Source of the DNA: Sphingobacteriaceae bacterium UBA2059
Lineage (GTDB): Bacteria; Bacteroidota; Bacteroidia; Sphingobacteriales; Sphingobacteriaceae
Assembly (NCBI GenBank): GCA_002332615.1
Contig: DDAL01000024.1
Location: forward strand, 161,544 to 192,028
Direction of reading: 5' to 3'
DNA length: 30,485 nt
The position numbers were made by a program, and so were the translations under genes. Shown piece by piece: positions 1 to 7,984 of this stretch; positions within the stretch are counted from its first letter, which is position 1; every line of letters begins with the position of its first letter. The notes beneath the pieces were generated by a model that ran no database searches, was not told the DNA's origin, and was given only the letters and a program-made list of their open reading frames with translations.

Positions 1-15
1 TAAAGATAAAGCCGT

Positions 16-3000
16 CTATCTGGTTTCGGCAGATCCTGTTTTGCTCTTTGCAGGAAGGGATTTTTTTGTTCTTATTAGTTCAACAACAAAGGGTGTTGCT
101 ACAAATAATGAAGAATAGGTACCAAATACAACCCCGATAAGCATCGCAAAGGAGAACCCTCTTAGTATTTCACCACCGAATATAAAGATGATAATCAATA
201 CGGCAATAACACACACACCGGTAATAACCGTACGGCTAAGGGTACTGTTGAGCGCGTTATTGATTACAGTAGGCATATCCTCGTCTTTCGAGTGATGCTG
301 GTTAAGGTACTCTCTAACTCTGTCGAATACAACTACTGTATCGTTAATTGAGTAGCCCATTACTGTTAATATTGCAGCAATAAACTGCTGGTCGATGTCT
401 AGTGAGAAAGGTAGTATACCGTTAAACAGGGAGAAGATTGCTAAAAGGACTAATACGTCGTGCGCAAGAGCAACAATGGCTGAGGCACCAAATTCCCATC
501 TTTTAAATCTTATAAGTATATATAAGAATATGATAATGATCGAGAAGATAACTGAATATACCGCTGATCTTTTAATGTCCTTAGCAATAGTGGGACCTAC
601 CTTTTGTGCATCTTTAATGATGTAATTAGGGTTGATTTCCTTAAGTCCTTTGTTAAGCTTTCCGCTTACTACAGCTTCTCCTTGTTCGGTGTCATTATCT
701 ACCATGTAAGAGGTAGTAATTTTAACCTGATTGCTTGATCCAAAGGTTTTAACTTCAGGCGCCACACCAAAATTGTCAAGCAATACACTTCTTACATCAT
801 CTGTTGATACCGGTTTGTCAAACTCTACGAAGTAGGAACGTCCGCCCTTGAAGTCGACACCAAGGCTGAAACCGCGAGTGAACATGGAAACTATACCTGC
901 AAGTATGATAATTCCGGAGAACAGATAGAATTTCTTCCTGCCTGTAATAAAGTCGAAAGAAGATCCCTTAAACAGGTTTTCAGTTAACTTCGTTGAGAAG
1001 CCTATTGACTTTTCTCTTTTTAACATCCATTCAAACACAAGACGGCTGATAAATATTGCAGAGAACAGGGAAGTAATAATACCTAGCATTAACGTGGTAG
1101 CGAAGCCAAGAATTGGTCCGCTGCCAAAAGTATACAATACTACCCCTGTAAGGAAGGTAGTGATATTTGAGTCAAGGATAGATGACATTGCTTTGCTGTA
1201 CCCTTCGCTGATAGCAATACGCATGCTTCTCCCCTCAGCCAATTCCTCCCGTATACGTTCGTAAATAAGTACGTTTGCATCGACGGCCATAGCAAGAGAA
1301 AGAACGATACCCGCTATACCCGGAAGAGTAAGCACGGCTCCCAATGATGCCATGATTCCCATCAGGAAGAACAGGTTGACGATTAAGGCAATGTTTGCTA
1401 CCCAGCCTGCCTTGCTGTAATAGCCGGCCATAAAGAGAAGAATAACTAACATACCTACCGCAGTAGATATTAATCCCTTGTTGATTGATTCGATACCCAG
1501 AGACGGGCCTACTATGTATTCACTTACAATTTTTGCAGGTGCGGGTAACCTTCCAGCCTTTAGCACATTTGCAAGGTCTTTTGTGTCGTTCGCAGTGAAT
1601 CTTCCGGTAATCGATGAAATACCATTAGGGATTTCATTTTGAACGGTTGGAGCAGAGTAAACATAGTTATCAAGTACAATGGCAATGCTCTTCTTATTAT
1701 TCGGGTCGGCAGAAGCTTCTGCAGTTACTTTCCTCCACTGACGGGCGCCGTCGGAGTTCATAACCATTACAACTTCGTAATTTCCATGCTGATCTGCATC
1801 AGAGCGGGCATCGGTTATAACATCACCGGCCATGATGGCTTTCCCTTCAAAGCCGCTGGCTTTGAGTGCATATAGCTCAAGTACTTTGTCTTCAGGATTT
1901 ACCGGCTTTACTCCCCACAATAATTTAACATTTTGAGGGATTACAGCTTTTACTTCCGGCGTATTTAAGTATGCATTTACTTTTGCAGTATCTTTTTGCG
2001 CAGCATATCCTACAACAGCACCACGTCCTAAGCTAGTTTGCCCGTCGGGCGTTTGGCCAATATTGGGACTAAGGACAGCAAATAAGGGATTTTGCTTAAG
2101 TTGCTCATTCGTGTTTTCGACTCTTTTAGAAGAGTCTTTACTTCCTGAATCTTTTTTTGCGCCTAGCTGGGCAAGCTTGCCAGCTTTTGAGCTGTCAGCT
2201 GCAGTACTTCCGGTGGCTGCTTCATCTTCAGATGTTTTGGTCGAAGAAGCCTGTTTTGATGCAAGTATTTTATTGATATTATCAAGCAGCGGGAAGATTT
2301 CAGAGTTATCGAAAGTCTCCCAGAATTCAAGTTGAGCAGATCCCTGCAGAAGCTTTCTTACACGCTCTGCGTCCGATATACCCGGAAGTTCGATCAGTAT
2401 ACGGTTAGTGCCTTGCTGTAACTGAATGTTGGGAGAAGTAACTCCAAATTTGTCTATACGAGTTCTTAGAACGTTGAAAGAGCGATCTACCGCACTCGAA
2501 GCCTGGCTCTTTAAGAAAGCTACTACCTCGCTGTTGCTTGCGCTGGCTTTCAGGGAAGAGGAGTTTTCGCGCGTTGCAAAAATAGTGGCGAGCTTACTGC
2601 CCGGAGCCAAACGTTCATATTCGTCAGCAAATAATGAAATAAAGTCTTTTTGGCTTGTTTTCATTAAGCTTTCCGCGTTAGAAAGCGCTTTGTTGAACTT
2701 AGGGTCCTTGTTATTGTTGGAAAGGTTCTTTACAAGATCAGTGAGGGATATTTCCATGGTTACGTTCATCCCTCCCGCAAGGTCAAGCCCAAGAGGAATT
2801 TCACGTTCTTTTACATACTGGTAATTGAACTTAGCAAAACCCAGATTATAAACCGGCTGAGTGGCCATAGAGTCCAGGTAAGCTCTTTCTTTGTCTTTGT
2901 TGCCCTGAGCATATTCACGAGCGTTCTTTTCAACCCGGTTAGCTACCCATGTAAACGATAGAGAATACAAACACCCGATCGTTAGCGCGATAGCGATAAA

Positions 3001-3024
3001 TTTAATCAAACCTTTACCTTGCAT
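16..3024 (-). CDS. secDF: Protein translocase SecDF fusion
   Basis: Inner-membrane SecD and SecF fused in one 1002-residue chain, the usual arrangement in Bacteroidota. It uses the proton motive force to help SecYEG release exported proteins on the periplasmic side. Visible landmarks are the N-terminal membrane segment (about residues 7-27), the SecD motif LGLDLAGG (78-85), the SecD membrane block with DANVLIYERIREEL, the SecF entry motif GVDFKGG, and the SecF counterpart NDTVVVFDRVREYL near the C-terminus. A Ser/Lys/Ala-rich, probably disordered stretch occupies about residues 256-305 within the periplasmic part. The ATG at 3024 gives the expected signal-anchor start. The gene is followed by the window edge, and its upstream neighbour folA ends 108 bp away, so it probably has its own promoter. 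Identity is secure. Confidence 0.97.
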   Translation of the reverse strand: MQGKGLIKFIAIALTIGCLYSLSFTWVANRVEKNAREYAQGNKDKERAYLDSMATQPVYNLGFAKFNYQYVKEREIPLGLDLAGGMNVTMEISLTDLVKNLSNNNKDPKFNKALSNAESLMKTSQKDFISLFADEYERLAPGSKLATIFATRENSSSLKASASNSEVVAFLKSQASSAVDRSFNVLRTRIDKFGVTSPNIQLQQGTNRILIELPGISDAERVRKLLQGSAQLEFWETFDNSEIFPLLDNINKILASKQASSTKTSEDEAATGSTAADSSKAGKLAQLGAKKDSGSKDSSKRVENTNEQLKQNPLFAVLSPNIGQTPDGQTSLGRGAVVGYAAQKDTAKVNAYLNTPEVKAVIPQNVKLLWGVKPVNPEDKVLELYALKASGFEGKAIMAGDVITDARSDADQHGNYEVVMVMNSDGARQWRKVTAEASADPNNKKSIAIVLDNYVYSAPTVQNEIPNGISSITGRFTANDTKDLANVLKAGRLPAPAKIVSEYIVGPSLGIESINKGLISTAVGMLVILLFMAGYYSKAGWVANIALIVNLFFLMGIMASLGAVLTLPGIAGIVLSLAMAVDANVLIYERIREELAEGRSMRIAISEGYSKAMSSILDSNITTFLTGVVLYTFGSGPILGFATTLMLGIITSLFSAIFISRLVFEWMLKREKSIGFSTKLTENLFKGSSFDFITGRKKFYLFSGIIILAGIVSMFTRGFSLGVDFKGGRSYFVEFDKPVSTDDVRSVLLDNFGVAPEVKTFGSSNQVKITTSYMVDNDTEQGEAVVSGKLNKGLKEINPNYIIKDAQKVGPTIAKDIKRSAVYSVIFSIIIIFLYILIRFKRWEFGASAIVALAHDVLVLLAIFSLFNGILPFSLDIDQQFIAAILTVMGYSINDTVVVFDRVREYLNQHHSKDEDMPTVINNALNSTLSRTVITGVCVIAVLIIIFIFGGEILRGFSFAMLIGVVFGTYSSLFVATPFVVELIRTKKSLPAKSKTGSAETR

Positions 3025-3077
3025 TGTTGTTTATTAATTGTGCATTATTTATAATGAGCTTACCTAAAATAAGACGG

Positions 3078-3085
3078 CAAATCTA
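3078..3085 (-). promoter_or_regulatory. Candidate -7 promoter box for secDF
   Basis: Read on the minus strand this is TAGATTTG, a full match to the Bacteroidota -7 consensus TAnnTTTG, placed about 54 nt before the secDF start codon. A TTG lies upstream but with only 14 nt of spacing instead of 19-21, so the -33 part is not convincing. Confidence 0.4.
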
Positions 3086-3132
3086 ACAAAAATTTAATTC
3101 AATAAGATTTTATCCTGTTATTTAATAGGGCT

Positions 3133-3621
3133 TTACTTCTTTTTATAGGTCGTAAATGAGAATGGATAAGGATTCTTTTCATCTGCCTCCTTGTCTTCCC
3201 GGTGTATTTCCTGCCAGGCTTCTTTGTTAAAGGGAGGTAAAAACGTGTCCGCGTCGAATGTATGGTGAATTTCCGTTATATACAGTCTGTCTGCATACTT
3301 GAATGCATCTTTAAACAGTTCTGCACCGCCAATGATGAAAACCTCGGCCGCATTTTCATTACACAGGCTTAGTGCCGAAGGCAGAGAATCGACCACTTCT
3401 GCCTTTTCATACCTCAGGTCACTCTGTCTGCTTACCACGATATTCCTCCGGTTGGGCAGCCCCCTGCCCATACTTTCAAATGTTTTTCTACCCATGATAA
3501 CCGTATGTCCGGTAGTTTTTTCTTTGAAAAACTTAAGATCAGCCGGCATGTGCCAGGGCAACTGATTGTCTTTCCCTATACCTCTGTTCTTGTCAATTGC
3601 TACAATGATATTGATGCTCAT
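3133..3621 (-). CDS. folA: Dihydrofolate reductase
   Basis: Reduces dihydrofolate to tetrahydrofolate with NADPH. The 162 residues match the usual bacterial length. Visible marks are the N-terminal strand IIVAIDKNRGIG, the substrate motif LPWHMPADLKFF with the catalytic acid at Asp28, the cofactor-binding stretch VIMGRKTFESMGRGLPNRRN, and FIIGGAELF toward the C-terminal half. It starts 9 bp after the thyA stop, so the two form an operon that regenerates the folate consumed by thymidylate synthase. No antifolate-resistance substitution can be judged by eye. Confidence 0.97.
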   Translation of the reverse strand: MSINIIVAIDKNRGIGKDNQLPWHMPADLKFFKEKTTGHTVIMGRKTFESMGRGLPNRRNIVVSRQSDLRYEKAEVVDSLPSALSLCNENAAEVFIIGGAELFKDAFKYADRLYITEIHHTFDADTFLPPFNKEAWQEIHREDKEADEKNPYPFSFTTYKKK

Positions 3622-3630
3622 GTGGTTTAT

Positions 3631-4425
3631 TTATACTGCTACGGCAGCTTTTATATGTGGATGAGGATTGTAATTTTCCAGCTCGAAGTCTTGGTATTTA
3701 AAGTCGAACAGACTTTTGACGTCCCTGTTAAGTTTCATAAACGGCAAAGGCCTCGGTTCCCGGCTTATAAGCAAATTAGCCTGCTCCATATGATTGCTGT
3801 ACAAATGCGCGTCTCCAAAAGTATGAATGAAATCACCGGGCTCAAGCCCGCAAACCTGCGCCACCATTAAGGTGAATAGTCCATAGGAGGCAATGTTAAA
3901 AGGAACGCCGAGAAAGATGTCGGCACTTCGTTGGTACAACTGGCAGCTTAATTTGCCGTTGGCAACATAAAACTGAAAAAAACAGTGACAGGGCGGAAGG
4001 GCCATTTTTTCTATTTCACCTACATTCCATGCGCTTACTATAATTCGCCTGGAGTCAGGATTGTTCTTTATCTGATCCAGTATGTTTTGTATCTGGTCAA
4101 TATGACTACCATCAGCCGTAGGCCAGGAGCGCCACTGATAGCCATAGATCGGTCCCAGGTCGCCCGTTTCGTTGGCCCATTCGTCCCAAATGCTCACGCC
4201 GTTCTCTTTCAGGTAGGCAATATTAGTATCGCCCTTCAGAAACCATATCAGTTCATGAATGATCGATCGCAAATGCAGTTTTTTCGTTGTTACCAGCGGA
4301 AATCCCTGTTTCAAATCAAATCTCATCTGATAGCCAAAAACACTTCTAGTGCCCGTGCCGGTACGATCCTCTTTTTCAATGCCTGTATTTAATACATGTT
4401 TTATAAGATCATGATACTGCTTCAT
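3631..4425 (-). CDS. thyA: Thymidylate synthase
   Basis: Methylates dUMP to dTMP with methylene-tetrahydrofolate, releasing dihydrofolate that the next gene, folA, reduces. The protein is 264 residues, the same length as the short E. coli-type enzyme. The active-site motif LPPCHCFFQFYV places the nucleophile at Cys146. The phosphate-binding RSADIFLGVPFNIASY segment and the C-terminal HPHIKAAVAV are both intact. The start ATG is followed directly by the family-typical KQYHDLI. It is divergent from ispE across a 138-bp gap that must carry both promoters. Identity is secure. Confidence 0.98.
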   Translation of the reverse strand: MKQYHDLIKHVLNTGIEKEDRTGTGTRSVFGYQMRFDLKQGFPLVTTKKLHLRSIIHELIWFLKGDTNIAYLKENGVSIWDEWANETGDLGPIYGYQWRSWPTADGSHIDQIQNILDQIKNNPDSRRIIVSAWNVGEIEKMALPPCHCFFQFYVANGKLSCQLYQRSADIFLGVPFNIASYGLFTLMVAQVCGLEPGDFIHTFGDAHLYSNHMEQANLLISREPRPLPFMKLNRDVKSLFDFKYQDFELENYNPHPHIKAAVAV

Positions 4426-4466
4426 ATATATTTTAAGAAGTAAACAACGCCTTTATGTTAACGTTC

Positions 4467-4474
4467 CAAAGCTA
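4467..4474 (-). promoter_or_regulatory. Candidate -7 promoter box for thyA-folA
   Basis: Minus-strand TAGCTTTG fits TAnnTTTG and lies 42 nt before the thyA ATG. I see no properly spaced TTG upstream. For ispE on the other strand the nearest resemblance is TATTTTCG at 4514-4521, one base off consensus. Confidence 0.35.
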
Positions 4475-4563
4475 AGCTTTAGCTTTCTAATTTAAGGTTA
4501 AGAGCAAAAAATGTATTTTCGCTTTTAACTCAGAGGTTCGCCTCATTGATCTGATACAACTAT

Positions 4564-5376
4564 ATGATATGTTTTCCAAATGCAAAGATTAATCTGGGGC
4601 TTAATGTTGTATCGAAGCGCACAGACGGATATCATAATATAGAAACGGTGTTCCATCCGGCAGCAATCAAAGATGTACTTGAAATTATAGAAGCACCGGC
4701 ACTTAGCTTTCAATCAACGGGTTTAGGGATTCCGGGAGAAAGTGATTCCAATATTTGCCTTAAAGCTTACGCGCTTCTGAAAAAAGATTTTAAGCTTCCA
4801 CCTGTTTGCATTCACCTTCATAAAAATATACCGATCGGTGCAGGTTTGGGAGGCGGATCGTCGGATGGTGCCTTTACGATTAAGTTACTGAACAGTCTGT
4901 TCGATCTGAACCTAAGCGTTCCGCTTATGCAGCAGTATGCAGCTGAACTGGGTGCTGACTGTGCTTTCTTCATCTTAAACAAACCGGTTTTTGCCAGTGG
5001 CACCGGCACTGTATTTGAAGATATTGATGTAAATATCAATGCATATTCAATGGCTGTTGTTATGCCCCCTGTGCATGTTTCAACTTCTATAGCTTATAAT
5101 GGAATCACTCCGCAGGAGCCCGATCATTCAATAAAAGAGATTGTTCGTTTGCCTGTAGAAAGTTGGAAAAACAACTTGAAAAACGATTTTGAGCTCTCCG
5201 TCTATAAACGATTTCCATCCTTGAGTATGATAAAAGGACAACTTTATGAAAACGGTGCAGTTTATGCTTCAATGAGTGGAAGCGGTTCTGCTTTTTATGC
5301 TCTTTTTAATAAAGGAGAACAGTTTAATTTCTCTTTTTCTGACTGCAGAGTATATTTTCCTCTCGAGTCTTTCTAG
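4564..5376 (+). CDS. ispE: 4-diphosphocytidyl-2-C-methyl-D-erythritol kinase
   Basis: GHMP-family kinase that phosphorylates CDP-methylerythritol in the non-mevalonate isoprenoid pathway. The N-terminus FPNAKINLGLNV carries the conserved lysine. The ATP-binding glycine/serine loop PIGAGLGGGSSDGA is at residues 90-103, followed by ELGADCAFF with the conserved aspartate and a C-terminal MSGSGSAFYALF loop. At 270 residues it is slightly short but complete for the family. The ATG at 4564 gives the standard N-terminus. It is transcribed away from thyA and is followed by a 107-bp gap, so it is probably monocistronic or loosely linked to the next gene. Confidence 0.96.
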   Translation: MICFPNAKINLGLNVVSKRTDGYHNIETVFHPAAIKDVLEIIEAPALSFQSTGLGIPGESDSNICLKAYALLKKDFKLPPVCIHLHKNIPIGAGLGGGSSDGAFTIKLLNSLFDLNLSVPLMQQYAAELGADCAFFILNKPVFASGTGTVFEDIDVNINAYSMAVVMPPVHVSTSIAYNGITPQEPDHSIKEIVRLPVESWKNNLKNDFELSVYKRFPSLSMIKGQLYENGAVYASMSGSGSAFYALFNKGEQFNFSFSDCRVYFPLESF

Positions 5377-5446
5377 GTTTATTTCCTGTTTTTAATCTAT
5401 TTTAATACTTAAATTCATGTTTAGTAGTTTATTAGATATAATGATT

Positions 5447-5454
5447 TATTTTTG
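5447..5454 (+). promoter_or_regulatory. Candidate -7 promoter box before the 152-aa gene
   Basis: TATTTTTG matches TAnnTTTG, 29 nt before the ATG at 5484, in very AT-rich DNA where such a match can arise by chance. No well-spaced TTG is visible. Confidence 0.3.
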
Positions 5455-5483
5455 AACGAATTAAATTAAATAAAACAGATCAT

Positions 5484-5942
5484 ATGTCAAAAATTACAGA
5501 ACAGGATGTGATTTCTTTCCTTCAGGAAAAGCTCGATCGCTTAAATGCAGAAATTAAGAAAACTCAGGCGGCTCTTGAAGCTTTTTCTGAAAATAAACCA
5601 GAAGCTAAAAAACTGAGTGCAATTGAAAATATAGCAGATGAGCCTTCTGTTAAAGGCAGAAGAGGACGCAAGCCTTCTGTAAAAGGTAGTATTTCCAAGC
5701 CTTTATCTGTTCCGGAAGAGTATGATAATAACCTACGTCTCGATAAAAAAATTGGTTTTATTTTAAAAGAAGCAGAGAACCCTTTAAATAGTACTGAAAT
5801 CGTTGCACGTATGCAGGAGCTTGAACCCGATAAAGACGCAGAAAAGCTTACAAAAGCGGTAACGGTTAAGCTTTCTTCTTTGTATAAAAGCGGAAAACTT
5901 ACAGGCAATAAAGACGGACGTAAATTACGGTACCAGCTCTAA
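5484..5942 (+). CDS. Small basic protein, coiled coil plus winged-helix-like end
   Basis: I do not recognise a named family. The 152 residues fall into three parts. Residues about 5-40 are a heptad-like, charged helix that could form a coiled coil. Residues about 50-75 are a Lys/Arg-rich linker in which RRGRKP, similar to an AT-hook core, lies between two copies of PSVKG. Residues about 85-152 read like a compact helix-turn-helix or winged-helix domain (segments ILKEAENPLNSTEIVARM and VKLSSLYKSGKLTGNKDG, ending in a short hairpin). This suggests a nucleic-acid-binding protein, but that is inference from composition. It stands alone between ispE and the DUF2147 gene, with a plausible promoter box just upstream. 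Codon use and base composition resemble the neighbours. Confidence 0.8.
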   Translation: MSKITEQDVISFLQEKLDRLNAEIKKTQAALEAFSENKPEAKKLSAIENIADEPSVKGRRGRKPSVKGSISKPLSVPEEYDNNLRLDKKIGFILKEAENPLNSTEIVARMQELEPDKDAEKLTKAVTVKLSSLYKSGKLTGNKDGRKLRYQL

Positions 5943-5946
5943 TTAC

Positions 5947-5994
5947 CAGCCCTTTCGGTGATATTATCTTAGTTTTAAGAAACCGGGAGGGCTG
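5947..5994 (+). terminator. Possible terminator hairpin after the 152-aa gene
   Basis: Arms at 5947-5959 and 5982-5994 pair over 13 positions if two T-G pairs are allowed, with a 22-nt loop, starting 4 nt after the stop codon. No T-tract follows directly, so this may be an RNA 3-prime-end hairpin rather than a standard intrinsic terminator. Confidence 0.35.
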
Positions 5995-6068
5995 ATGAAT
6001 ACTTGCCCGGAGGATTTGTTGTTTTTGATAATTAGAATACTAAATTCTATCAATTGGAATTGATAAAA

Positions 6069-6503
6069 ATGTTAAGAATCTTGCTTGCCGGCTTTATTGT
6101 GCTTATATCATTTACAGCTGTTTCTCAAAGTAAAGATGCCGTTATTGGAAAATGGGAGAATTCAAGTGCTGAAGGGCGGATAAGTATCTATAAAAAAGGG
6201 GATAAATATTTTGGAAAACTTTACTGGATAAAGGATTCAAAAGATTCTCACGGCCTTGTTAGGACGGATGTTAAAAATCCGGATGCAGCTTTACGTTCCA
6301 GGCCGGTTGAAGGAATTGAGATACTTAAAAACTTCGTTTATAAAGGCAACAACCTGTGGGAAGAGGGTACTGTATACGATCCTGAATCGGGCAAAACATA
6401 CCGGTGTAAGCTTTCCCTGGTCAATAGCAACAAGCTGGCACTCAGAGGATTTATCGGTATAAGCCTGCTTGGACGTACCGAGTACATGAAACGTATAAGG
6501 TGA
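6069..6503 (+). CDS. DUF2147-family secreted protein
   Basis: A 144-residue exported protein. The N-terminus MLRILLAGFIVLISFTAVSQ is a clear Sec signal peptide with likely cleavage near residue 20. The mature part shows the DUF2147 pattern: IGKWEN at the start, ISIYKKGDKYFGKLYWIKD, a central LKNFVYKGNNLWEEGTVYDP segment and the closing GRTEYMKRI. The family is common in Bacteroidota and Proteobacteria, and its function is not established. I chose the ATG at 6069 because the longer reading begins at a TTG at 6054 and would put charged residues before an otherwise normal signal peptide. It is followed by a weak hairpin and then the purine permease. Confidence 0.88.
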   Translation: MLRILLAGFIVLISFTAVSQSKDAVIGKWENSSAEGRISIYKKGDKYFGKLYWIKDSKDSHGLVRTDVKNPDAALRSRPVEGIEILKNFVYKGNNLWEEGTVYDPESGKTYRCKLSLVNSNKLALRGFIGISLLGRTEYMKRIR

Positions 6504-6529
6504 GTTCTGTCTCGCTTTAGAAACAGAAC
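6504..6529 (+). terminator. Weak hairpin after DUF2147 gene
   Basis: GTTCTGT at 6504-6510 pairs with ACAGAAC at 6523-6529 immediately after the stop codon. A loose T-rich run follows. The stem is only 7 bp, so termination is uncertain. Confidence 0.3.
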
Positions 6530-6594
6530 GATTTGTTGCAATTTTAAAAAGCAGGTTGCAGCCATTCAGCGGTTTATGTATCTTCACCGCCCTA

Positions 6595-7902
6595 ATGGAA
6601 TCTTTCTTTCAATTCAAAAAAAGCGGTACCAATCTCAGTACCGAAATCATTGCAGGTCTATCTACATTTCTTGCAGCCTCTTACATAATAATTGTTAACC
6701 CAACAGTGCTCAGCCAAACGGGAATGCCTTTCTCGGGAGTCCTGACCGCAACGGTGCTGGTCTGTTTCTTTAGCAGTCTTATGATGGGGCTTTATGCAAA
6801 GAATCCTATTATTATAGCGCCGGGCATGGGCCTTAACGCCTTCTTTACCTACTCTGTAGTTCTGGGTATGGGTGTCGACTGGCATATTGCTTTAGGAGCC
6901 GTATTCTGGTCCGGTATTGTATTCTTTTTATTGTCGGTTTTTAATATCCGAACCTATATTATACAAGCCATCCCCAAGCAGCTAAGATATGCGGTGTCAG
7001 CAGGCATAGGTTTATTCATAACCCTAATAGGCTTTGCAAACGCCCATTTCGTAGTGGCCAGTCCGGCAACTATGGTTAAAATAGGAGCATTGACACCCGC
7101 TCTCATTACTTTTCTTGTAGGCTTTCTTTTAACCTGTATACTGGTAATTAGAAATGTGAAAGGTGCCATACTCATTGGTATCGTATCTACCACAATCATG
7201 GCTTACCCTATAGGCAGGTGGTGGGGCATAAGTGAAGCAGGGCCTCTTATTCAGTGGAGTGGAATATGGTCTGCCCCCGATTTTAGCTTGCTGATGAAGC
7301 TCGACTTAGTCAACTCCCTGTCATGGTCTGTGTTCCCCGTTATTTTCGCAATGGTTTTCACAGCTTTATTCGACAGTCTCTCGACCTTTGTAGGGCTTGC
7401 CGAAGCCGCAAACTTGCTTGATGAAGACGGAGAACCGCGCAATATCAAGCGTTCGCTGCTTGTTGACTCAGTAGGCACAACATTAGGCGGTTTGCTCGGC
7501 ACAAGCCCCAGCACCGCTTATATAGAGTCGGCTGTTGGTGTCGAGGCGGGTGGCCGTACCGGGCTTACTGCCATTGTAGCGGCAGTATTGTTCCTCCCGT
7601 TTTTGTTCCTTGCTCCTTTAATATCCATGGTTCCGGCTATTGCCACCGCCCCCGCGCTGGTACTGGTAGGGGTTTTTATGATCAAGCCGGTTACCCGGAT
7701 CAACTGGTCGAAGCTGGACGATGCAGTTCCCGCTTTTCTCGCCATGGTAGTAATTCCTTTTACCTATTCCATTACACAAGGCATCATCTGGGGTTTCCTT
7801 AGCTGGACAATCATTAAACTTGCCATTGGCAAATGGAAAGAAGTAAGCATTTCACTTATTATAATAGACTTATTTATTATTCTGGCCCTTGTGCTCGAAT
7901 AA
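6595..7902 (+). CDS. NCS2/AzgA-type purine permease
   Basis: A 435-residue polytopic inner-membrane protein that should import adenine, guanine or hypoxanthine by proton symport. It matches the AzgA branch of NCS2: the N-terminus FQFKKSGTNLSTEIIAGLSTF, the motif APGMGLNAFFTY at about 75-86, LFDSLSTFVGLAEAANLLDEDG in the middle, and GTSPSTAYIESAVGVEAGGRTG, the family signature around the substrate site. Many hydrophobic segments fit 12-14 membrane spans. The ATG at 6595 was chosen over a TTG 39 bp earlier because MESFFQFKKSG is the usual start. Which purine is carried cannot be read from the sequence. It converges on the B12 operon across a strong palindrome. Confidence 0.94.
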   Translation: MESFFQFKKSGTNLSTEIIAGLSTFLAASYIIIVNPTVLSQTGMPFSGVLTATVLVCFFSSLMMGLYAKNPIIIAPGMGLNAFFTYSVVLGMGVDWHIALGAVFWSGIVFFLLSVFNIRTYIIQAIPKQLRYAVSAGIGLFITLIGFANAHFVVASPATMVKIGALTPALITFLVGFLLTCILVIRNVKGAILIGIVSTTIMAYPIGRWWGISEAGPLIQWSGIWSAPDFSLLMKLDLVNSLSWSVFPVIFAMVFTALFDSLSTFVGLAEAANLLDEDGEPRNIKRSLLVDSVGTTLGGLLGTSPSTAYIESAVGVEAGGRTGLTAIVAAVLFLPFLFLAPLISMVPAIATAPALVLVGVFMIKPVTRINWSKLDDAVPAFLAMVVIPFTYSITQGIIWGFLSWTIIKLAIGKWKEVSISLIIIDLFIILALVLE

Positions 7903-7922
7903 ATAATAAAACTATACATACT

Positions 7923-7959
7923 GAAGGGCCCTCTGTTGCAATGCAACAGAGGGCCCTTC
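7923..7959. terminator. Bidirectional terminator, 37-bp palindrome
   Basis: Arms 7923-7940 and 7942-7959 are exact reverse complements around one central base. As RNA this is a 17-bp stem with a 3-nt loop in either direction. It sits exactly between the converging purine permease (stop at 7902) and the last gene of the B12 operon (stop at 7985). T-rich but interrupted tracts lie on both sides, so it probably stops transcription from both strands. Confidence 0.85.
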
Positions 7960-7984
7960 TATTTATGCCTGTGTGCAAAAAGGC

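Noticed and set aside
2063..2824. Plus-strand open frames opposite secDF (2063-2335 and 2426-2824)
   Set aside because: They lie wholly antisense to a secure gene and show no domain, signal or start context; they mirror secDF codon bias.
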